From NCBI GenBank assembly GCA_963977425.1, contig CAXBOO010000001.1:372001-436000 (forward strand): DNA of 64,000 nt, in the 5' to 3' direction. Source of the DNA: CAXBOO01 sp963977425 (GTDB lineage: Bacteria; Bacteroidota; Bacteroidia; Flavobacteriales_D; Luteibaculaceae). A program made the position numbers and the translations under genes. Under the pieces are notes generated by a model. It had not been told where the DNA came from, did not search any database, and saw nothing but the letters and a program-made list of their open reading frames with translations. Positions 8,974 through 18,040 of this stretch are shown here, piece after piece; within the stretch, counting starts at the first letter, position 1; every line of letters starts with the position of its first letter.

Positions 8974-9593
8974 AAGGAATTTGTGTTGCCGGAATCGATA
9001 CCGAAGTAGGGAAAAGTGTAGTGTCTATGCTTATTTCAAAAGCGTTTGATTTTAGTTATTGGAAACCCGTTCAAAGCGGCGGACTCGATATGAGCGATAC
9101 TCTTTTTGTAAACAAACATGCATCAGAAGTTCATTGCATACCTGAACGCCATCGGTTTTCAAAACCTGTTTCTCCGCACGAAGCGGCCGAACACGATAAT
9201 GTAAGCGTACAATTATCTGACTTTGAATTGCCGGAGTCTCACAAACCTGTTTTGGTTGAAAGTGCAGGAGGGGTTATGTCGCCGGTAAGTTTAGATTTCA
9301 CCAATCTTCAATTGTTTGAAAAACTGAATTTGCCCCTAGTTTTGGTGGTGAAAAACTACTTGGGGAGCATCAATCATACCCTTTTGAGTTTGTCGGCACT
9401 GAAAAGCAAATTGAATGTTGTCGGAATTATTATTTCTGGTGAAAGGAATTCAGCATCGGAAGAAGCTTATGAAAAATTGGGTGGAGTACCTATTCTACAT
9501 CGTTTGCCTAACATTGATTTTTCTCCCGATTCGGTAGAAAAAGCAGCTGCAGATTTGAAGAAAAGTCTTTCTTCTACATTTGCCCTATTATGA
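8970..9593 (+). CDS. bioD: dethiobiotin synthetase
   Basis: BioD closes the ureido ring of biotin from 7,8-diaminononanoate, CO2 and ATP. The 207-residue protein opens with the P-loop GIDTEVGKS (residues 8-16), has the substrate lysine K32 in WKPVQSGG, and the ESAGGVMSP motif that contacts diaminononanoate and Mg-ATP. The length is normal. It overlaps bioF by 4 bases and bioA by 4 bases, so translational coupling is likely. Confidence 0.95.
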   Translation: MKGICVAGIDTEVGKSVVSMLISKAFDFSYWKPVQSGGLDMSDTLFVNKHASEVHCIPERHRFSKPVSPHEAAEHDNVSVQLSDFELPESHKPVLVESAGGVMSPVSLDFTNLQLFEKLNLPLVLVVKNYLGSINHTLLSLSALKSKLNVVGIIISGERNSASEEAYEKLGGVPILHRLPNIDFSPDSVEKAAADLKKSLSSTFALL

Positions 9594-10831
9594 GCAAAAA
9601 TATTTGGCCTCCTTTTACCAGTTTAGGAATAGATTATTCTCCAAAAAAAATAGTAAAAGGCAAGGGCGCTTACTTATTTGATGAAGCTGGTAACCGGTAT
9701 TTTGATGCCATTTCGTCTTGGTGGGTTAACGCACACGGGCATTGCAACGACGACATAAACGAAGCAATAAAAGCTCAAATTGACGAATTAGAACATTGCA
9801 TTTTTGCCGATTTCACACACAGTGCGGCAGAAAATTTAGCCGATGACTTGGTGAAATATTTGCCTTTAAAATCGCCTAAAGTATTTTTTAGCGACAATGG
9901 TTCAACAGCTGTAGAAGTGGCTATAAAAATGGCCATACAAGCCAAGTTCAACAAAGGCGAATCGAGCAACTGCATATTGAGTCTTTCCAACGCCTATCAT
10001 GGCGATACATTTGGCGCTATGTCGGTTGCGAACAACGGTACTTTTTTCGGTGCTTTTGCGCCCTATATGTTCGATGTAGTAAGTGTAGATATAGAAGCCA
10101 ACGAACCAAACGATGCCTATTTGGATCAACTAATTAGCGATAAAAAAGTAGCTGCTTTGGTGTACGAACCCTTGGTACAAGGTGCCGGCGGAATGCGTAT
10201 GCCCGAGCAAAGGCGCTACGAATCTATTTTGGCATACTGCCGTAAAAAAGGAATCTATCTAATTGCCGACGAAGTAATGACCGGATTTGGAAGATGCGAA
10301 GCCTTGTTTGCTTCCAATATTATTTCTGTAAAACCCGACATCATGTGTTTGTCGAAATGCCTAACCGGAGGGTATTTGCCTATGGGACTGAGTTGTGCCT
10401 CTCAAGATATTTGGGAAGCATTCAACGACAGAGCTCCTGAAAAAACATTTTACCACGGACATAGTTATACTGCCAATCCTATTGCTTGTGCAGCAGCCAA
10501 TGCATCGTTAAAAATCAGCGTTTCTGAAGAAGGTTTTGCCAATAGAAAACGCATTGCAGAAAAATTTGCCGAGTACAAAAGCATACTAGAACAAACCGAT
10601 AAAGTCTTCAATACACGCCATACAGGTTGTATTTTGGCTTTCGAAGTAGGCGAAAACGTAACCGGATATGTCAATAATCTTACACCTACCATAAAGCGCA
10701 AAGCCTTAGAAAAGGGTGTTTTGCTGCGACCATTGGGCAATACCCTTTATTTTTTACCACCTTTTGTTAGCAGCAACGTACAACTCGATACGATGTTTCA
10801 AGCTACGTTAGAGATTATATCGGAATTGTGA
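9590..10831 (+). CDS. bioA: adenosylmethionine-8-amino-7-oxononanoate aminotransferase
   Basis: BioA converts 8-amino-7-oxononanoate to 7,8-diaminononanoate with S-adenosylmethionine as amino donor. The 413-residue class III aminotransferase has ISSWWVNAHGH (residues 41-51), YHGDT (136-140), D227 in IADEVMTGFGR, the PLP lysine K256 in CLSKCLTGG, and FYHGHSYTANP, all characteristic of BioA. The ATG overlaps the bioD stop, and its TGA stop overlaps the next gene's ATG by one base. Confidence 0.96.
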   Translation: MSKNIWPPFTSLGIDYSPKKIVKGKGAYLFDEAGNRYFDAISSWWVNAHGHCNDDINEAIKAQIDELEHCIFADFTHSAAENLADDLVKYLPLKSPKVFFSDNGSTAVEVAIKMAIQAKFNKGESSNCILSLSNAYHGDTFGAMSVANNGTFFGAFAPYMFDVVSVDIEANEPNDAYLDQLISDKKVAALVYEPLVQGAGGMRMPEQRRYESILAYCRKKGIYLIADEVMTGFGRCEALFASNIISVKPDIMCLSKCLTGGYLPMGLSCASQDIWEAFNDRAPEKTFYHGHSYTANPIACAAANASLKISVSEEGFANRKRIAEKFAEYKSILEQTDKVFNTRHTGCILAFEVGENVTGYVNNLTPTIKRKALEKGVLLRPLGNTLYFLPPFVSSNVQLDTMFQATLEIISEL

Positions 10832-11958
10832 TGATGGATTTGTACATCAACCATTGGCAAAGTGTATCGGCTTTAGGGGCTAACGAAGACGAAATTCATG
10901 CAGCGTATTCAGACCAAACAACCTGTATAACTCCTGATGAAAACGGACTATTATGTGCTCGATTGTCGGCAAATCTAGAAGCTGAAATAGAAGAGCTTAA
11001 GAAGAGCGATAGACGATTTAGTAAACTCGATAGATCGGTATTGTTGGGCATGCTTTGCGCTCAAAAACTGAAGCAAAAAGCGGAGCTGAAAAACCCCATG
11101 ATCAATATCGGATCAAGCAGGGGGGCAACCGAACTTTGGGAAAAACATTATCAGCATTTTATAGATGCAGAAGCCTGTAAAGTAGATGCCTCACCATCCA
11201 CCACATTGGGCAATATATCCAGTTGGATTGGACAATTGATAGGAGGAGAAGGAGCGCACTTTAGTCACAGCATAACCTGTTCTAGTGCACATCATGCGGT
11301 ATTGAATGCCGTTGCGTGGCTCAATTCAGGTATGAGCGAACAAGCCGTAGTTGGAGGTAGCGAGGCTCCATTAACCACCTTCGGAATTGGGCAAATGCAA
11401 GCACTGGGTATTTATGCGCAAAATGCCAACGATTCTTACCCTGTAAAGGCTTTTGCTCTGGATAAAAAAGAAGGTGCTATGGCCTTGGGCGAAGCTGCCT
11501 GTTTGTTCAGTATATCTCAAAAGCAAACACCCGAGAGCATAAACATCGCGGGAATTGGCTGGGGAACAGAAAGCATACTGCATGGAAGTAGCATCAGTAG
11601 CGACGGACAAGCTATGCAAAAAGCCATGAATCAGGCTACAAAAAACGGTGGCATTGTACCCGATGTTATTGTAAGCCATTCGCCTGGAACATACAAAGGC
11701 GACAAAGCCGAGAGCGAAGCCATAAAATCCATTTTTGGAGAAGAAATACCTGTCACCAACAACAAGTGGAAAATAGGGCACAGTTTTGGTGCTTCTGCGG
11801 CCATGAGTATGGAAATGGCGATTTTGATGCTCCGAAAACAAGTGTTTTACCCTTTACCATACATTCAAAATGCACCAGCACCTAAAGAAATTCAAAAGGT
11901 GCTCATCAACAGCGTTGGCTTTGGTGGAAATGCTGTTAGTATTTTGCTTGGAATTTGA
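10831..11958 (+). CDS. beta-ketoacyl synthase in the biotin operon
   Basis: I take the ATG at 10831 (TGATG junction with bioA); a GTG at 10828 is also in frame. The 375-residue protein has a thiolase fold with a complete condensing triad: C150 in SITCSSAHH, H283 in SHSPGTYKGD, and H317 in KIGHSFGAS preceded by K314, the FabB/FabF-type arrangement. It is shorter than FabF (about 410) and its N-terminus is divergent. No bioC, bioH, bioG, bioI, bioW or bioZ is in this cluster. Position and intact active site suggest it builds the pimeloyl thioester used by BioF (inference). A less specific fatty acid condensing enzyme is the alternative. Confidence 0.85.
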   Translation: MMDLYINHWQSVSALGANEDEIHAAYSDQTTCITPDENGLLCARLSANLEAEIEELKKSDRRFSKLDRSVLLGMLCAQKLKQKAELKNPMINIGSSRGATELWEKHYQHFIDAEACKVDASPSTTLGNISSWIGQLIGGEGAHFSHSITCSSAHHAVLNAVAWLNSGMSEQAVVGGSEAPLTTFGIGQMQALGIYAQNANDSYPVKAFALDKKEGAMALGEAACLFSISQKQTPESINIAGIGWGTESILHGSSISSDGQAMQKAMNQATKNGGIVPDVIVSHSPGTYKGDKAESEAIKSIFGEEIPVTNNKWKIGHSFGASAAMSMEMAILMLRKQVFYPLPYIQNAPAPKEIQKVLINSVGFGGNAVSILLGI

Positions 11959-11979
11959 TGTTAAAATACATTTAGGTAT

Positions 11980-12501
11980 ATGCTATTCAATCTTATCCTA
12001 GTGTTTTTTATTGTGCCAGTTACATTGGTTATTTTATTGCTGTGGGCGTATACTAAAAAGCCTTTTTACGGGAAAATTTTACTGGTCAATTGGGGAATCA
12101 TAGGTTTTCTATTCTTTTCAATGAGTTTTTCACAATTTTTTTTCTCAAAAAAAGTGTTGTCTAAATCTGATTTTTACGGTAACTATACAATAGATAGAGA
12201 TTATTTTAAAGGAGAAAATGCCGATTGGCAATACGATAGTTTTCGATTTGAAATAACGGATGACGATTCACTTCATTTTCATGTTACGGATAAAGAAAGA
12301 ATTGTTAAATCTTTTCACGGGGCAATAGAAACGACAAAAATCTATGAATCAGAAAGGTTGATCGTGAATATGGATAAGCCAAGTCATCATGTTATTGACG
12401 GAAATCCTACGATTTATAGAAGCAATTGGGGGTTTGTTTTGGTTTTTCATTCTAACGAATACCACAATATGTATTTCAAAAAAGGGAATTGGAAGCTGTA
12501 G
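11980..12501 (+). CDS. small membrane-anchored hypothetical protein
   Basis: This 173-residue protein has two N-terminal membrane helices (about residues 3-24 and 33-54). A soluble beta-rich domain of about 115 residues follows, ending in NMYFKKGNWKL. I recognise no family, although a terminal FKKGxW is seen in small proteins of Flavobacteriia. It sits 21 bases after the ketoacyl synthase and before the bioB promoter. It may ride on the biotin transcript, but TACATTTA at 11968-11975 (one mismatch to TAnnTTTG) could drive it alone. There is no evidence that it takes part in biotin synthesis. Confidence 0.75.
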   Translation: MLFNLILVFFIVPVTLVILLLWAYTKKPFYGKILLVNWGIIGFLFFSMSFSQFFFSKKVLSKSDFYGNYTIDRDYFKGENADWQYDSFRFEITDDDSLHFHVTDKERIVKSFHGAIETTKIYESERLIVNMDKPSHHVIDGNPTIYRSNWGFVLVFHSNEYHNMYFKKGNWKL

Positions 12502-12545
12502 TTTTATCAAGCGTGAATCGAAAAACCCTGTAAAACATTTTCTGT

Positions 12546-12553
12546 TACTTTTG
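12546..12553 (+). promoter_or_regulatory. Bacteroidota -7 promoter element of bioB
   Basis: TACTTTTG is an exact TAnnTTTG match 20 bases before the bioB ATG, predicting a short leader of about 16 bases. No clear -33 TTG is seen. It implies bioB is transcribed separately from the bioF operon. Confidence 0.6.
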
Positions 12554-12573
12554 AAACTTCTTAAGAAGAAACT

Positions 12574-13557
12574 ATGGCTGAAGTAAAGCACAACTGGACC
12601 AGAGAAGAAATACAAGCAATATTCGATATGCCTTTGCTCGATTTAATGCACAAGGCCGCACAAGTACACCGCGAAAATTTCGATCCACAAGAAGTACAAG
12701 TATGTACTCTTTTGAGCATCAAAACCGGTGGGTGCCCTGAAGATTGTTCTTATTGCCCACAAGCTGCTCGTTATCATACCGATGTAAACGTGCACAAATT
12801 ACTCGACAAAAAAGTAGTGATTGAAAATGCTCAAGCCGCTAAAGATGCCGGTAGCACTCGTTTTTGTATGGGTGCAGCTTGGAGAGAAGTGCGCGACAAC
12901 CGCGACTTTGATAAGGTTATCGACATGGTGCAAGAGGTAAACGATATGGGCTTAGAGGTATGCGCAACGTTGGGCATGATCAACCAATCGCAAGCCGAAA
13001 AACTAAAAAAAGCTGGTTTGTATGCTTACAACCACAACTTAGATACATCAGAAGAAAATTATAGCGAAATCATTTCTACCCGTACTTATGACGACCGTTT
13101 GGATACTCTAGACAGTGTTCGAAAAGCTGGTCTTACTATATGCAGTGGTGGTATCATTGGTTTGGGCGAGCAAGAAGGTGACCGTGTTGAAATGTTGCGC
13201 ACATTGGCGAACATGAATCCACAACCTGAATCGGTGCCAATCAATAAATTGGTTGCTGTAGAAGGTACGCCATTGGCCGAGCAAGAAGAAGTTCACATTT
13301 TCGAAATGGTAAGAATGATTGCTACAGCGCGTATCATTATGCCAACTTCAATGGTGCGTCTTTCAGCTGGTAGATTGAGCATGACAGAAGAAGGTCAAGC
13401 TATGTGCTTTATGGCTGGTGCCAACTCTATTTTTGCAGGCGACAAGTTGTTAACTACAGCCAACCCTGGAGAGGATAAAGACATGCAATTGTTGAGCAAT
13501 TTGGGTCTTAATAAGCGCAAACCATTTACTGTAGAATCTGAAGAGCAGTTGGTATAA
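12574..13557 (+). CDS. bioB: biotin synthase
   Basis: BioB is the radical SAM enzyme that inserts sulfur into dethiobiotin, the last step of biotin synthesis. The 327-residue protein has the radical SAM cluster cysteines C54, C58 and C61 in GGCPEDCSYC, the YNHNLDTS motif, and RLSAGR near the C-terminus, whose arginine helps bind the [2Fe-2S] cluster that donates sulfur. Length and spacing are canonical. It has its own promoter and ends at a hairpin terminator. With bioF, bioD and bioA upstream the ring-assembly pathway is complete; only pimelate formation is unexplained. Confidence 0.97.
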   Translation: MAEVKHNWTREEIQAIFDMPLLDLMHKAAQVHRENFDPQEVQVCTLLSIKTGGCPEDCSYCPQAARYHTDVNVHKLLDKKVVIENAQAAKDAGSTRFCMGAAWREVRDNRDFDKVIDMVQEVNDMGLEVCATLGMINQSQAEKLKKAGLYAYNHNLDTSEENYSEIISTRTYDDRLDTLDSVRKAGLTICSGGIIGLGEQEGDRVEMLRTLANMNPQPESVPINKLVAVEGTPLAEQEEVHIFEMVRMIATARIIMPTSMVRLSAGRLSMTEEGQAMCFMAGANSIFAGDKLLTTANPGEDKDMQLLSNLGLNKRKPFTVESEEQLV

Positions 13558-13580
13558 CCAAGCTCGTTTTATTATAATCT

Positions 13581-13610
13581 AAAGCCATTCCTCGAGAGTG
13601 GCTTTTTTTT
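13581..13610. terminator. bidirectional terminator between bioB and the radical SAM gene
   Basis: A 10-bp stem (AAAGCCATTC paired with GAGTGGCTTT, loop CTCGA) is followed by eight T residues. It serves bioB on the plus strand and may also serve the convergent minus-strand gene. Confidence 0.75.
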
Positions 13611-13639
13611 GGCATTGCTATTTGGAGGTTTTACTATTC

Positions 13640-14611
13640 TTAATAGATTTTGCTGCCTTCGCTGCAATTTCGGCAAATGTCTATTGATTTTCGATCAGAA
13701 AACACGCGTTGTCTAAAGGCTTTGTAGGTAGTGCCATTCAAAATGTTTTTGTAATCATCGGACTGCAAATCGCCCATTTCGTATTCGGCATCTTTGTCAA
13801 AACAACACGGAACAACCGCTCCGTTTTGTGTTATTACTGCCGACGACCACATACGCCAACATTGATTTTCGAAGGTGTTCTTTAATACGTATTCACCCGT
13901 TTCGTTTTGGTTGTAGCGCAGGTGTTTTTTGTTTTTGGGCAACAATTCTTCTGCCGACGACTGATCGTAAATCTGTGCAGTTTTTAAACTCAATACATCA
14001 GCACCCAAGTTTTTTGCTGCTTTTTTTAGTTGTGGTATTTCATGTTCGTTTTGCTTGAAAACAATGAATTGTACTTCTATCAATGGCCATGCCGCTTTAT
14101 TTTCTTTCTTCTTACGTTTTAAGGTTTTTATGCCTTTCAATACTTTGTCCAATTCCCCACCAGATCGGTACTTCTCGTAAGATTCTTGGGTTAGCCCATC
14201 CAATGAGATGATGATTTTACTCAGTTGAGCATCAATGAGTTCTTGACATTTTTTTTCGCTCAAAAAATGACCGTTGGTGCTAATAGCCGAGCGTACATTT
14301 AAGGTGTTGGCGTGTTCAATCAGCTCCGATAATTTGGGATGAATCAATGGTTCGCCCTGGAAATAGAAATTGACGTAAAACAGGTAATCTTTCAATTCTG
14401 TTAGCCATTTTTTGCCTTCTTCAATAGGTAAATTGCCTGTAGGTCGCGAAAATGATTTTAATCCGCTGGGGCATTGACTGCAACCTAAATTGCAAGCGGT
14501 GGTTGGTTCTAATGAAAGGGCAATAGGAAAAGGCATGTCTGTTGGATGAACGCCTTTTTTCATTTGATTGTAAGTAGATTTTAAGCGCCAATAATTCCTC
14601 AATTTTTTCAT
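13640..14611 (-). CDS. radical SAM / SPASM domain protein
   Basis: I place the start at the ATG at 14611 (MKKLRNYW) rather than the in-frame GTG at 14677, giving 323 residues. The radical SAM cluster is C40, C44 and C47 in TACNLGCSQCPSG. A C-terminal SPASM region has cysteines in NQCWRMW, VPCCFD and DICRNCSEG for an auxiliary iron-sulfur cluster. SPASM enzymes modify peptides or carry out related radical chemistry. No peptide substrate gene is visible next door; similar stand-alone proteins occur in Bacteroidota envelope gene sets. The substrate is unknown. It is transcribed divergently from the RND exporter. Confidence 0.88.
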   Translation of the reverse strand: MKKLRNYWRLKSTYNQMKKGVHPTDMPFPIALSLEPTTACNLGCSQCPSGLKSFSRPTGNLPIEEGKKWLTELKDYLFYVNFYFQGEPLIHPKLSELIEHANTLNVRSAISTNGHFLSEKKCQELIDAQLSKIIISLDGLTQESYEKYRSGGELDKVLKGIKTLKRKKKENKAAWPLIEVQFIVFKQNEHEIPQLKKAAKNLGADVLSLKTAQIYDQSSAEELLPKNKKHLRYNQNETGEYVLKNTFENQCWRMWSSAVITQNGAVVPCCFDKDAEYEMGDLQSDDYKNILNGTTYKAFRQRVFSDRKSIDICRNCSEGSKIY

Positions 14612-14746
14612 TGAGCAGCTTTTCAGAAGCGAAAAAGCAAAAAAGAGGTGGTTATTTGGATGGAAGACCCGTTTCACAATGCGGTAAACATAGCCAATTG
14701 CTTTGTTTTTTCGTTTCTTTGTTCGATACCTTCTGGATAGATTTTA

Positions 14747-17179
14747 ATGTGGTTAAAAATATCGGGTTTCATTCTTAGAAACCGAATACTTATTTTGGTG
14801 CTTTTGGCACTGTGTACAGGGTACTTAGCGTACCGTTCCCCAGAGGTTCAGCTGAGCTATAAGTTTGGTGGAATTTTACCTCAAAGCGATACTACTTATC
14901 AAGAATACCTCAAGTTTACTGAAGAGTTTTCTGAAGATGGAAACATCTTGGTCATTGGTACGCAAAAAGGAGACCTTACCAATATTGACGATTACAAAGC
15001 ATGGTGCAAACTTGCCGATGATTTAAAAGCCATAACGGTAAGTATAGATTCTGGTGGGCAAACCAATGTGTACAGCATCATCGATTCTGTTTTTAGCATT
15101 GCCAATTTATACCGCATCAATCGCGACGATAGTTTGAAACGTTTTACAGTGCAACCCATTGCGGATAAAGCGCCTGCTACTCAAGCCGAATTGGACGCTT
15201 ACCTGAAAAAGGTAAATGATTATCCGTTTTACGATAAACTACTTTACAACAAACGCGATACGGCCAACTTGATGATGTTGTTCGTTAATTTGGAAGTGTT
15301 CAACTCGGATAAACGTGTTGAAGCCATACCACAGATTCATACCCTCATAAATGATTTTCAGAAGGAACGTTATGAGATTTTTGTTTCAGGATTACCATTC
15401 ATTCGAAGTGTTATTTCCAATAAAGTAAAACAAGAGTTGGGCATTTTTGTGGTGCTTGCAGTAGTTGTTACGGGCTTTTTATTGTTTCTCTTTTTCAAGT
15501 CGTTTAGAGTCGTTTTCTTCAGCTTAATGGTGGTAATCATTGGGGTAGTGTGGAGTACGGGAATCATAGCAATGTTTGGTTTCAAACTCTCGGTTTTGAT
15601 GGGGCTTATTCCTCCGCTGATGATTGTGATTGGTATCCCCAATTGCGTCTTCCTGCTGAATAAATACCACAGCGAATTCAAAATTCACGGCAATAAAATG
15701 AAGGCCTTAAGTAGGGTGATTCAGAAAGTCGGGAACGCTACTTTGATGACCAACTGTACAACAGCTGTTGGTTTTGCTACGTTTACACTTACTACCAGTC
15801 CAATATTGTCCGAATTCGGTGTTATAGCTAGTTTGTGCATACTGGTAACTTTTATTCTGAGCATTACTTTAATTCCAATCCTATTCAGTTTTCAGCCTGC
15901 ACCAAAACGCCGTCATTTGAAGCATTTAGACCGATCTTGGTTGTATGCTACGGCAGAGAAATTGGTGAATATTGTAATGAACCACCGTCGCAAAGTATAT
16001 GCTACAACCATAGTGATGGTCATGATAGGCTTTGTAGGAGTGAGTTACATAAAAGTTACGGGGAATTTGGTTGACGATTTACCGAGTGATGATCCCGTTT
16101 TAACCAATCTTCGATTTTTTGAAAACCATTTTGATGGAGTCATGCCATTCGAAATGCTCATCGAAACCAAAAAACCGGGTAGAGCCTTAAAATCTGGAAC
16201 GTTAAAGCGAGTAGAAGAGTTGCAAGATACTTTGGATGCTTATCCTGAATTTGCTAAAAGTTTATCGGTAGTAAACGCTTTGAAGTTTGTGAAACAATCT
16301 TTTTACAACGACATGCCCTCTAAGTACAGTTTGATGAACCGCAGCGAGAGCCGTTTCATTTTGCCGTATTTAAAAAATTCAGCATCAGAGGGTGGTAAAG
16401 GAATATTCTCCGCATTTGTAGATAGTACACAGTCCAAACTTAGGGTAACCACTCAAATGAAAGACATCGGTACTTTGCAAATGGCTACGTTAATGGATGG
16501 CCTTAAACCTAAGATTGATTCCATCTTGTCGCCAGACGATTATAAAGTAACCTTAACCGGAACCAGTATTGTTTTCTTGAAGGGAACCAACTATTTGGTT
16601 GAAAATTTATTTACCTCTTTGGCTTTAGCAATGATAGTAATAGCTGGGCTTATGGCGCTTTTATTCTCATCATGGCGTATGGTTGTTATTTCGTTTGTAC
16701 CCAATCTAATTCCACTCATTCTTACGGCCTCTATCATGGGGTATTATGGCATTAGTATCAAGCCATCTACCATTTTAGTGTTTTCTATTGCTTTTGGTAT
16801 TTCGGTAGATGATACCATTCACTTTTTGGCAAAATACCGTCAAGAATTGAAGATGAACCATTGGAATATTAAAGTGTCGGTGCAAAAAGCTGTACGCGAA
16901 ACAGGTGTGAGTATGATTTATACTTCCATCATTTTATTCTTCGGATTTGGTGTCTTTTGTGCATCAGGATTTGGCGGTACACAAGCCCTTGGAGTATTGG
17001 TTTCGCTTACATTGTTGTTTGCCATGTTGACCAATCTTTTGGTGTTGCCATCGTTATTGATGTCATTGGAAAAGTTTGTTACAACACAGGCATTTAAAGA
17101 ACCATTTATAGAAATATTAGACGAAGAAGAAGACATCGATTTGTCGGATTTAAGAGTTGATAAAACCACAGCGGTATGA
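14747..17179 (+). CDS. RND/MMPL family exporter
   Basis: The 810-residue integral membrane protein has the RND layout. A first helix (residues 10-28) precedes a large periplasmic loop. A block of helices follows at about 225-390 and a helix at about 418. A second large loop precedes a block at about 625-790. The second block holds AFGISVDDTIHFLAKYR, the conserved helix 4 motif of MMPL/patched-like transporters with charged residues for proton coupling. Members export lipids, hydrophobic compounds or hopanoid-like molecules. The last codon overlaps the rfbA-like start by 4 bases, and a polyprenyl synthase follows, so a lipid or envelope cargo is plausible (inference). Confidence 0.88.
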   Translation: MWLKISGFILRNRILILVLLALCTGYLAYRSPEVQLSYKFGGILPQSDTTYQEYLKFTEEFSEDGNILVIGTQKGDLTNIDDYKAWCKLADDLKAITVSIDSGGQTNVYSIIDSVFSIANLYRINRDDSLKRFTVQPIADKAPATQAELDAYLKKVNDYPFYDKLLYNKRDTANLMMLFVNLEVFNSDKRVEAIPQIHTLINDFQKERYEIFVSGLPFIRSVISNKVKQELGIFVVLAVVVTGFLLFLFFKSFRVVFFSLMVVIIGVVWSTGIIAMFGFKLSVLMGLIPPLMIVIGIPNCVFLLNKYHSEFKIHGNKMKALSRVIQKVGNATLMTNCTTAVGFATFTLTTSPILSEFGVIASLCILVTFILSITLIPILFSFQPAPKRRHLKHLDRSWLYATAEKLVNIVMNHRRKVYATTIVMVMIGFVGVSYIKVTGNLVDDLPSDDPVLTNLRFFENHFDGVMPFEMLIETKKPGRALKSGTLKRVEELQDTLDAYPEFAKSLSVVNALKFVKQSFYNDMPSKYSLMNRSESRFILPYLKNSASEGGKGIFSAFVDSTQSKLRVTTQMKDIGTLQMATLMDGLKPKIDSILSPDDYKVTLTGTSIVFLKGTNYLVENLFTSLALAMIVIAGLMALLFSSWRMVVISFVPNLIPLILTASIMGYYGISIKPSTILVFSIAFGISVDDTIHFLAKYRQELKMNHWNIKVSVQKAVRETGVSMIYTSIILFFGFGVFCASGFGGTQALGVLVSLTLLFAMLTNLLVLPSLLMSLEKFVTTQAFKEPFIEILDEEEDIDLSDLRVDKTTAV

Positions 17180-18036
17180 AAGGAATAATATTGGCCGGCG
17201 GAAGCGGTACAAGACTTCACCCACTAACCTATTCAGTAAGCAAGCAATTGATGCCCGTTTACGACAAACCCATGATATACTACCCTTTATCAACTTTGAT
17301 GAGTGCTGGTATTCGTGAAATATTGATCATTACAACCCCGCAAGATCAAGCGGCGTTTAAAAATTTATTGGGCGATGGTAGCCGACTTGGATGTAGGTTT
17401 GAATACGAAATTCAGCCCAATCCAGAAGGTTTAGCACAAGCTTTTACTATTGGAGAAAAGTTTATCGGCAACGATAAAGTGGCGCTTATTTTGGGCGACA
17501 ATATCTTTTATGGTACAGGTTTGGATCAAAGCCTAAAACTGAATGCAAACCCAGAAGGTGGGGTGGTATTTGCTTACCATGTTTCCGACCCTGAACGATA
17601 CGGAGTAGTTGACTTTGATGCTGAAGGAAAAGCCGTTAGCATTGAAGAAAAACCAACGCATCCAAAAAGCAATTTTGCAGTTCCCGGCTTGTATTTTTAC
17701 GACAATCAGGTAGTAGAAGTGGCTAAAAATTTAAAGCCAAGCCCAAGAGGCGAGCTAGAAATTACCGACATCAACAAATTGTACTTAGAAAGAGGACAGT
17801 TGAGTGTAGGTGTTTTGGATAGAGGTACAGCGTGGTTGGATACCGGTACTTTTGAGTCGCTTATGGCAGCAGGACAATACGTTCACGTAATAGAGGCTCG
17901 TCAAGGATTGAAAGTAGGGTGTATTGAAGAAATAGCTTTCCGCGAAGGATTTATTGACGCAGAACAATTGCTAAAAATAGCTGCGCCATTAGAAAAGAGC
18001 GGTTATGGAATCTATCTTAAAAACTTAGTACAGTAA
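17176..18036 (+). CDS. rfbA: glucose-1-phosphate thymidylyltransferase
   Basis: The enzyme makes dTDP-glucose from dTTP and glucose-1-phosphate, the entry to dTDP-rhamnose and related sugars. The 286-residue protein begins with the nucleotidyltransferase signature LAGGSGTRLHP (residues 6-16), then KQLMPVYDKPMIYYPL, the LGDNIFYG metal site and the EEKPTHPKS loop. Length and motifs fit RfbA/RmlA. The usual partners rfbB, rfbC and rfbD are not in this window. It overlaps the exporter by 4 bases and is 4 bases before the prenyl synthase, so the three are one operon. Confidence 0.93.
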   Translation: MKGIILAGGSGTRLHPLTYSVSKQLMPVYDKPMIYYPLSTLMSAGIREILIITTPQDQAAFKNLLGDGSRLGCRFEYEIQPNPEGLAQAFTIGEKFIGNDKVALILGDNIFYGTGLDQSLKLNANPEGGVVFAYHVSDPERYGVVDFDAEGKAVSIEEKPTHPKSNFAVPGLYFYDNQVVEVAKNLKPSPRGELEITDINKLYLERGQLSVGVLDRGTAWLDTGTFESLMAAGQYVHVIEARQGLKVGCIEEIAFREGFIDAEQLLKIAAPLEKSGYGIYLKNLVQ

Positions 18037-18040
18037 TACC

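Noticed and set aside
12501..12574. Possible BirA operator upstream of bioB
   Set aside because: TGTAAAAC-like sequence is present, but no matching partner half-site at the BirA spacing could be found.
14612..14677. Start of the radical SAM protein at GTG 14677
   Set aside because: The added 22 residues are not part of the radical SAM domain, and the ATG at 14611 gives a normal N-terminus; the GTG form cannot be fully excluded.
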